Origin: Dipteris shenzhenensis
Taxonomy: Eukaryota; Polypodiophyta; Polypodiopsida; Gleicheniales
Reading direction: 5' to 3' (one strand)
NCBI GenBank assembly: GCA_047967505.1
Contig: CM106539.1
DNA: 64,000 nt
Part shown: positions 57,116-64,000 of the stretch, piece after piece
Numbering within the stretch: position 1 is the first letter of the stretch
Layout of the letters: each line of letters begins with the position of its first letter
Notes under the pieces: generated by a model
The model's input: only the letters and a program-made list of their open reading frames with translations
Told to the model about the DNA's origin: nothing
Databases searched by the model: none
Position numbers and translations under genes: made by a program

Positions 57116-60100
57116 TCACATTTGTGCTCCTTTTGCCCTTTGATACCATCCAAGCTGAACTTCCAAACCTTGGGGCCTATCTGCTAAATCAAAGCCATGC
57201 TTGTAATCCACGTACCTCCCTCCGATTTTCTTCCTCATATTTTGGACTCTTCCTAAGTACCATGTACCATGAGTAGCATCCATCTTCCTCATGATTGTAG
57301 CTTTGCCATTTCTTTTCATGTGTTGATTTCCTTGTCCTTTTGTGTCATCATGAAAGTATACAGCACATTCACAACCTATGCCAAATAAATTTCCATTTGA
57401 TGATTGTGATTTTGCTTCATGGTTGAAGTAAGCACCTTGCTTTACCCTTGTGAGTCTATCTTTTAACAAGGTTGGACATCCATTGAGTTGGCTCACCAAT
57501 GTCAACTTGAAAATAAACTTTCCCTCCACCTCTACAATGGGGCTAATGCTTTTCTTAGGGGGCATGTTTCTTGTTTCCTTCAAAATGTCATCAATTTCAT
57601 GCCTAATCTCACTAAGTGCAATAACCTCTTCGCATTCATTCGCTATTCTCATCCATAGATTCTTCTTCACCACATGGCTCCACAAAGTCATCATTCTCAT
57701 CAGCTTCTCCCATTTGAGCATCTAGCTTACACCACATAGACCTTGCATCCAGCCAAGGTTGAGACCACCATTTCAAGTCTTCATCCTTGCTAGGTTTCAA
57801 ATCCAAAGACTTGCATAGTATGTGAGCTTGTTGTAAGCCCTCCTTCAATGCATCAATCATCTTTTCATTAGAAGAAACACTCTCATAGTCACCTAGATTT
57901 GCTTCAATCATCCCTTCTTGTCTGTTCAAATGTTTCCATATATGCTCTTGCTTTTTATGAGCCCTAGAGAAAGTTAGACCATTTTGAGCACACTCATGCA
58001 TGGTAATTTTATTCAAGCTACCAATGCTATGTAGAAGATCTCCAAGATCAAATGCTCTTTCTTACCCAATCATGCCTCCAACTTTACTAAAATAGATTTC
58101 AGCAGCATCAGAACCCGATAAGATGTAGTGGACATTTTAGATTAGGATAAAAATCTCGAAACATCTTTATGAGCAATACAACAAAATGACAAGAAAATAT
58201 GCAGTCCGTATAACCCTCCTTACTGATGAAATTTTTCTTCAAGGTGTAGGTTGGATGGTGATGAATCCATAGTCACCAAATTTTAAAAAAGAAAACTAAC
58301 TTGGCTGCAAGCACGACACGCTCCTTCAAGATCAAATATGGTGACAAGAAGATATCAATATAATCAGCAACAATCATCAAATAGGCCTTGGTCCCCTTCA
58401 TACTTCTTTCTTTTTTTTGAAGTTTTCTCAAACATTTTTGTACTTGTCTACTTGCAATCCTTTGTGTTACTCCCCAATTTTGTCGATCATTCCTTTGAAT
58501 ATCTTCATCTCGTAGCTTGTGCTCCTCAATTAAAAAAGAATTATAAATAATAGATACATGATTTAGTGTGATCCGAACACATCCAATTGCTAGTTGTCGA
58601 GTAGGACTATCAAGTGGGCTTGTAAGTTTCTTTCCACAGTGTACAAAGTCTTAATCATGAAGGCCATACACATTTCCTCCTACAAGTTTTGCTCTCAAAT
58701 TCCATCCACACCAATTGATAGAAAACGGTTGTTTGCTTTTCTCCAAATAGTCTTCAAGCATCAACTTTCATCTTCTACTATCTCCATCTGAAGCATGTCC
58801 AATTATGGGTCCAACTTTATCTTTTAGGTTTGCATTCCACATGGTCTCCAAAAGCTCGGGGGGTTCACTATGTATAAACCCTCTATATCACGTGCATTCA
58901 AGGCCTATATTTAAAGTCCCTTATCTGTAAAAAATTTCATTAATAAAATGTACCCCTTTTCTATACAAATCTGTAAATTTTTTCCAAAACTATTTTAAAT
59001 AGTCCCTTATGTTTATTTATTTCTGTAAATTTTAGAAATAAAAAAAATCCTTCTGTTGAACTCACGTGATAGGGTTACATACGATGAGTGACCCCCCTAA
59101 GTCCAAAAGATTCCATTGGTGCCTTACAAAATCACTATCAAAATGATTGCATGTGCAATGCACAATCAAAGCCAATCGTGGAAGAAGATCATGAAGAGGA
59201 TTAACAATCAAAAGTCTAGCATAATGACCTATGATATGATTTTGAAAGGCATCAATAATATTCGAGTATCCTTATGAGCCTTCACCAACAACAATGGAGT
59301 CATTTGATGAGCATTGATGATATTCTCCTTTCTTTCCACAAAACCCAATAAGAGTGTCATCTTTTGCATTCCATCTACACAACATGATAATAGAGTTTAA
59401 TAACTTCCTCATCTTTTTGAGAGATTTCCAAACATAGCAATTATAAATATCTTGATGATATAGATAAAAGTAGAATGCATAGAGAGCTAAAATTACCTTA
59501 TTTGATGCTTAATGGTTGTCTTATCTTCAACTATGATAACTAAAACTATAGAAATGACTCCATATATTTTTTTTGCATCCATATAGATCTTCCCAATAGC
59601 ATCGAATATGTATTCATGCTCACCACAAATAAATTCAATTACTTTTCTTCCTTGCCTTCTAGTGGTAGACAAAGATGGACCTCCAAGATTTATACTCAAG
59701 AAGTCATGTAGACGTGGACCACCCCATAGCTTAATAACTTCATATATGGTTTTTGTAGACTCACTATTTAACCTGTGTCCTTGCTTTGACTATAACATGT
59801 TTTGTGCCACTTCTTGAAAAAACTCCCACAAGGTTGATTTTCCACCAAACTTTCCTTGTCTATGAGCTTCAATTATGTTGCTACAAAAGCATCGAACATC
59901 TTTCCTATTTATACATTCAAAACTTGATTCTTTCAAAGTTTTGACTCTGACTGACAACATTGGAATTTTTGATGTTGCCCACCACAACCTTCTTTTTTCT
60001 TCATTCAAACTTTTCCTATACTCAAAGGTGGCATTTTTTAGCTCTTCAATTGTCAGGTAGTCTAGCCGCCTTCCTTTGCCTCTTTTCCTAGTTCCTCTCT

Positions 60101-60598
60101 TTTGAACGGCAAGATTCTCTTATAGAATCTCATACGAAAATCAGAACAACCTAAAATTTTCTTACAGTGTTCACATGAGAAACCTTGAAATGGATCTCCA
60201 ATGATTGATATACGAAGACAATTTATGTGCCTGAAGCATCCATCTATCTTGTATTCCATATTCCCATCATGTAAAGTGGCCTTTGTATATGGTTCACAAA
60301 ACCATTCATGCCCCATCTTTTGGTCCATCAAAAATGACTTAATATTAATTTTACAACCATTGACATGAACATTAGCTTGCCATAATCCCCAACATAGCAA
60401 ATTTATATTTGATGATGAAGATAAGAATGACTCACTCAAGGAATCAGAAAGAGATTTTGTCTCACCACATTTTGGTTGCAACACTTTGAACTCCTTTGTT
60501 TGTACAAGGAACCTTCCCAATGATGTTTGTCGTGGATCTTTGTCAAAATGCTTCCTAGGTCGGCTAATAACCCTTGATAATACTGGACATGGCTCCAT
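57116..60598 (-). pseudogene. Second transposase-like gene, decayed and split by a MITE
   Basis: From ATG 60598 (MEPCPVLSRVISRPRKHFDK) the minus strand shows a long eroded gene. The N-terminal part contains GCFRHINCLRISIIGDPFQG and a CEHC pair. Next come RLWWATSKIPMLSVRVKTLK, SINLGGPSLSTTRRQ (about 59695) and a GTAATT donor near 59500. Further on are RWNAKDDTLIGFCGKK, GHYARLLIVNPLHDLLPRLA, the MITE, VGPIIGHASDGDSRR, DFVHCGKKLTSPLDSPTRQL and DIQRNDRQNWGVTQR. Near 58050-58080 GSDCC/ENLFS-like sequence is followed by KKQEHIWKHLNRQEG. The tail includes LVSQLNGCPTLLKDRLTRVK and GCECAVYFHDD. Repeated Asp motifs (SDGDSRR, DRQNW, GSD) suit an RNase H-fold transposase. I cannot name the family. Stops and shifts near 57660, 58130 and 58600 make it inactive. 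It is unrelated in sequence to the 47.8-51 kb gene. Confidence 0.6.
58855..59101. mobile_element. hAT-like MITE, copy 3, inserted in the transposase-like gene
   Basis: This 247-bp element begins CTCGGGGGGTTCACTATGTA and ends GATGAGTGACCCCCCTAAG. It is flanked by the exact 8-bp duplication TCCAAAAG (58847-58854 and 59102-59109). It aligns end to end with copy 1. Reading the host frame on the minus strand, RHQWNLL before the insertion continues ETMWNANLKDKVGP after it when one duplication is ignored. This confirms the boundaries independently. Confidence 0.9.
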
Positions 60599-61022
60599 TG
60601 ATTTCTTGCTGGAAGAAGTGATGTGAGCTTTTAAAAGAAGAGAAGGAAGAGGAAGGAAGAGGGGAGAGAGAAGAAAAAAAGAGAGGGGAAAAGATATGAG
60701 CATATGAGCATATGAGCATATGCTCATGCATAAGCATAAGCATAGGCAAATGCATATGCTTATGAAAAGAAGAGAAAAGAGGATGAAAGAGAGGAAATAA
60801 GAGAGGGGAAAGGAAGAGAAGGAAGAGGAAGGAAGAGGGGAAAAGAGAAGGAAAAAAGAGAGGGGAAAAGAAGAAAAGAGAGGAAGAAGAGAAAATAAGA
60901 GGGGAAGGGAGAGGGGGGAAAGAGGGAGGAAAAGAGGGTAAGAAGAGGGAATAAGAGAAGAGAGGGGAAGAAAGGGTCCTTACGCTCATCACTATAGCTA
61001 GCGCTTAAAGCGCTAGCTATAG
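60599..61022. repeat. Purine-rich tract with AGCATATG repeats and a perfect hairpin
   Basis: 60630-60980 is G/A-rich (GAGAGGGGAAAAGAAG words). At 60694-60760, ATGAGCAT / GCATATG words repeat. At 60992-61022 two 15-bp arms, CTATAGCTAGCGCTT and AAGCGCTAGCTATAG, are perfect inverted copies around a single A. The minus frames across it are Ser/Phe/Leu-rich artefacts. Confidence 0.85.
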
Positions 61023-61649
61023 GCCAATGCAAATAATGGAAATAAAAAAAGAAAAAAAGAGGAAGCACTTTCTTACCTGGAAAAGTCCCGCTTGGTGTTT
61101 CATGGACTGGCCCTACAAAAGAGAGGAAACATACCATTTTTTAGATAACTAGTTAGAGGGAGGAGATTGAAGAAGTAACTTTCCAAAGGGATTGGATTGA
61201 GGGGACAAGAATAAGCCTACAAACAAGGAGAAAGCACGAAAGGAAGGGAAAGAGGAGGAAGAGAAATACCAAAAAGAGAAGAGGCGAGTCTTCTTTCTTT
61301 CACCAAATCTCATTTTTTGTCCTTAATCTCTGGAAATCAAGCATGAAAATTAGCACATAGGCTTAGCAATGTAAGGAGAAACATGCTTCAACACTCACAA
61401 AATGAAATCTCACAAAAAATGAACCTACATTGCTTAAAGAGACACACCTTCTTGAAAAACTTCCTTTCACACAAGCAAAGAGGGAGAAGGGTGGAGAGAG
61501 AGCACGTGTTGCAAGGGGGGTTTGGTAGGAGTAAGGAGTGTGGGGAATAGAGGAGGAAAGTGAGGTCGCTGAATATAATGTGGGAGGAGAGGATTTTTCT
61601 TTTCTTGCAATAGAGTTGTGAAAGATGACATCGCATGGGGTTTGGGGTT
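61023..61649. other. No gene recognised
   Basis: Mostly purine-rich sequence. Two overlapping minus frames at 61363-61680 are unassigned. Confidence 0.4.
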
Positions 61650-61850
61650 TTAGTCCGCAAACATTGCTATATAGCGACATTAGTCAATCGCTATATAGCA
61701 ACACTTATACCCTAAAAGTGTGGCTATATAGCAACACTTATACCTAAAAGTGTCGCTATATACTTATACCCTAAAATCATCCCTATATAATGATGAAATA
61801 GGGCAAAGTGTCGATATATAGCGGCGGTTTAGGGCACTTAATCTAACAAG
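61650..61850. repeat. CGCTATATAGC-type repeats, left of the CACTA-like remnant
   Basis: GCTATATAGC(A/G)ACA and ACTTATACCCTAAAAGTGT alternate about five times. The GCTATATAGC core is a palindrome. Such short repeats in both orientations are typical of subterminal regions of CACTA elements. Confidence 0.7.
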
Positions 61851-61865
61851 AGAGGGAAGGAGCTC

Positions 61866-63170
61866 ATGGGTGGATATTTTTTGGATTTTAATGGATTTCC
61901 TTGCATTTTGTGTTGTGATTTTGGAGGTGTGCAGATGGAAGGGACGAGTAGAAGCTTGTCAAATGATGCACCAATGCTCGGGAGCATAGAGTGGCTTATG
62001 GAGAGGTTGTATTATCATTGCACTCATTGCAAGGGAGAAGTACGACATCAATGCCATATATTCATGCACCACTGGAGGATGTATGGGGAGGAGCCCAAAC
62101 CAGTACCCACCATTGGTGGTGCATGTGGTGATGGATCATCCAAAAGTCAATGCTATTTGAGTTTAGGATTAATATTGCATGCGTACATGACATGAAATCT
62201 TGAGACAAGATCTTATATTTACATGAAACCTTAAGACAAGATGAGGAGGGTGGTGAGGGTGTGCATATACCTTCACACTTTGAGAAGGAGTATAGTCTCC
62301 TGGATGTGCTAGAAGATGATGAGGGTATGGTGGACATGATGGATTTTATTTTTAGGGGCAATGCACACATGATGTCTGAGTTTGAGGCCATGTACATGGC
62401 ACCTTTGATAGAGGAGTCACTAATCTTGTGGACAAGAGTGCGGGTCTGATATTTCCAGAGCTCCTAGACATATCAATGATATTTTTGTGTGGAACACATT
62501 GATTGAAAGAGAGTCACATATGATTGTGGAGTCATGGCTAACTTCACACAAGATAACCGAGCAAGTGCTTCAGATACCAATCTTCTCTCCTCGTACTTGG
62601 ATTATTGTGGGCCCATACGTAAAATCTATGAAATTGATTTCAGATGATTTAGTATTTTCATTCTTCATGCAAAATGGTTTAGAACTATTTACGGCAATCT
62701 TTGTACTTAAGCATAATTTCATATAATTGATGGCATTTGGCACCCATCTTCAATATAGGTGGTTTTTCATCCAGATCCAGGGTGGTGGTACATGATCCAA
62801 GTTGCACCACGAAGTAAGCAAAATTTTGAAGATAGAGATGTGGATATGGAGATGCCACTACAATGCCGGATCCAATTGATCCAGATGGATTCAGCGAAGA
62901 CGATGAAGATCACAATATGAGCCAAGAGGAAGATGTGCATAATGACATTGTATGGGAGGAAGATGGAGGTCACGGTACTGAGGAAGAAGATGACGATCAT
63001 CAAGAATTACCCGACTTTATTGAAGAAGATGATCAAGTCTTAGGTGAACTTACGATGCCAAAGTATGATGATGATATAGGAGATCAACTCTGTATAGAGT
63101 TGGAGATAGATTGTTTGGCACACACAACAAGACAAAGCACCCACAGACGCACACACAGATGCATTTACTG
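61866..63170 (+). pseudogene. CACTA-like transposase remnant, internally deleted, copy 2
   Basis: A first plus frame (61866-62195) contains YYHCTHCKGEVRHQCHIFMH then HWRMYGEEPKPV, a Cys/His cluster reminiscent of the N-terminal region of plant CACTA transposases. After shifts comes HFEKEYSLLDVLEDDEGMVD. From about 62610 it is homologous to copy 1: KIYEIDF, then WYMIQVAPRSKQNFEDRDVD (62785 onward). An acidic tail frame (62863-63171: DGFSEDDEDHNMSQEEDVHN, HQELPDFIEEDD) follows, a common ending of these proteins. The catalytic core between the parts is missing, so this is a non-autonomous derivative. Confidence 0.55.
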
Positions 63171-63173
63171 AAC

Positions 63174-63475
63174 TAAAAAAAAACTTACGGGTGCATCTAT
63201 TTGCATGTGTATTTCCATGTCTAGAGACCTGCATCTAACAACGTGTTTATATAGCAGACAGATGCGCATAAAGACGCGCATCTAGATGCATAAATAGACG
63301 CTCTGCTAAAAAATTTAAACAACAGAAAGACGCATCATTAAATGCGTAAATAGATGCGTTTATAAACACTCTTATAGATGCATTTATAGATGCATAAATA
63401 AATGCTTCTCGAACAGATAGACGCGTATATAGACGCATTTATAGATGCAGTGATAAACGCGCTATATAATATATT
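63174..63475. repeat. Subterminal-type array of AGA(T/C)GC(A/G) units
   Basis: About fifteen copies of TAGATGCATTTATAGATGC-like words occur in both orientations (for example AGACGCGTATATAGACGCAT near 63418). This is the usual architecture of a CACTA subterminal region. With 61650-61850 it would bracket an element of about 1.8 kb; no CACTA terminus or 3-bp duplication was located. Confidence 0.65.
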
Positions 63476-64000
63476 TTTTTAAATTTATAGAATGCTGCGT
63501 ATGCTGTGTATGCTATATAGTTACAAGAATCCCATTTCCACATTGTGTAATTCAATTCTTACAGCCAACCGCATTTTAATTACAATTCCAAATAAAACAT
63601 TACAACTCCAAAACGCAATAAAATTGAAAGCTCAAAAAGTGCTTGTATGTACATATAGCACGAAGCTAAGCCATGTCATGTGGCTTCAAGTACAAAAAAT
63701 AACAGGAGTGTATATACAAGAGGCACGAAGCCAAGCCAGTGGCTTTAAGTACAAAAAAGAGTAGCTAGCACTACTTCTATGACTAATCCTCGCTCCCTTC
63801 CACGCTCCCTTCTATGCTCCCTTCTGCACTCCCTTCTCTGCCTCCTTCCTCGTCTTCTTCCTCGTCTTCTTATGCAGGGACCTGTAAACAAGGGACAACA
63901 TATATCAATGTATAAAAAATCAAATCTTTACTTATAATATTGACATTATTTAATTACTTTCAAATACCTCGGGGGCCGCTCCAGTAGCTTGGATATACTG
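63476..64000 (-). other. Gene-free stretch with a possible partial exon at its end
   Basis: 63480-63770 shows no gene; a CGAAGC(T/C)AAGCCA phrase followed by AAGTACAAAAAA occurs near 63660 and 63726. On the minus strand, 64000-63968 ends in a GTATTT donor. 63882 downward follows a TTTACAG acceptor and contains five units of AGAAGGGAG(T/C). In one frame this encodes GREGSAEGSIEGSVEGSED before TAG at about 63785. The three frames are all open, so the reading is undecided and the gene, if real, continues beyond the window. Confidence 0.3.

Noticed and set aside
60564-61137. Minus frames rich in Ser, Phe, Pro and Leu
   Set aside because: They are produced by the G/A-rich tract 60630-60980; the real start of the downstream gene is more likely ATG 60598.
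1-64000. tRNA or rRNA genes
   Set aside because: I looked for tRNA arms (GGTTCGAATCC-like words) and conserved rRNA words. The only tRNA-like matches are the retrotransposon primer sites.

Overview
This window looks like repeat-rich nuclear DNA of a land plant. The grounds are plant-type Ty1/copia and Ty3/gypsy remnants with initiator-tRNA-Met primer sites, CACTA-type transposase pieces, canonical GT-AG introns, and low gene density. The lineage cannot be fixed from the sequence; a fern, lycophyte, bryophyte or gymnosperm is possible. Almost every coding stretch is a decayed mobile element. The only host gene I can reconstruct from start to stop is a minus-strand, four-exon gene (27910-29423, 191 residues). 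It encodes a ubiquitin-fold protein of the U11/U12 snRNP 25 kDa (SNRNP25) family.

Layout. 0-3 kb: short repeats, a minus-strand copia primer site and a decayed gag with a CCHC knuckle. 3.2-7.1 kb: copia element truncated before reverse transcriptase. 7.5-10.2 kb: minus-strand ubiquitin fragment, exon-like pieces of an unidentified gene, and an ORF with in-frame repeats. 11.2 kb: the first of three hAT-like MITEs. 14.3-15.2 kb: minus gypsy remnant. 15.7-19.5 kb: second copia element, cut off just after the reverse transcriptase YVDD motif. 19.5-27 kb: non-coding DNA, a UMP synthase (OPRT domain) pseudogene fragment at 23.3 kb, a polypyrimidine kilobase and a microsatellite block. 27.9-29.4 kb: SNRNP25-like gene. 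30-33 kb: primer site with an acidic frameshifted ORF, then two copies of a possible LINE tail. 33.3 kb: second MITE. 35.4-36.4 kb: gypsy reverse transcriptase remnant.

37.2-51.55 kb holds the most unusual object: a 14.3-kb DNA-transposon-like unit bounded by inverted repeats with a perfect 23-bp core. Its plus-strand arm carries a degraded transposase-like gene with regions resembling DUF8039 and DUF7869. Its minus-strand arm carries a ParB-like domain, a beta-class amino-methyltransferase-like domain, an FCP1-like phosphatase domain and a SET domain. Between the arms lie two arrays, about 45 copies in all, of an imperfect palindrome (AGATTTGGCC, 4 nt, GGCCAAATCT). A transposon with DNA- and chromatin-modifier-like cargo next to palindrome arrays is my candidate for the previously undescribed system. 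All its genes carry stops, frameshifts or lost motif residues, so this copy is probably dead.

54-63.5 kb: two related CACTA (TNP2-like) C-terminal remnants and a second, different transposase-like gene on the minus strand (57.1-60.6 kb), split by the third MITE with an exact 8-bp target duplication. The window ends in subterminal-type repeats and a possible partial exon.
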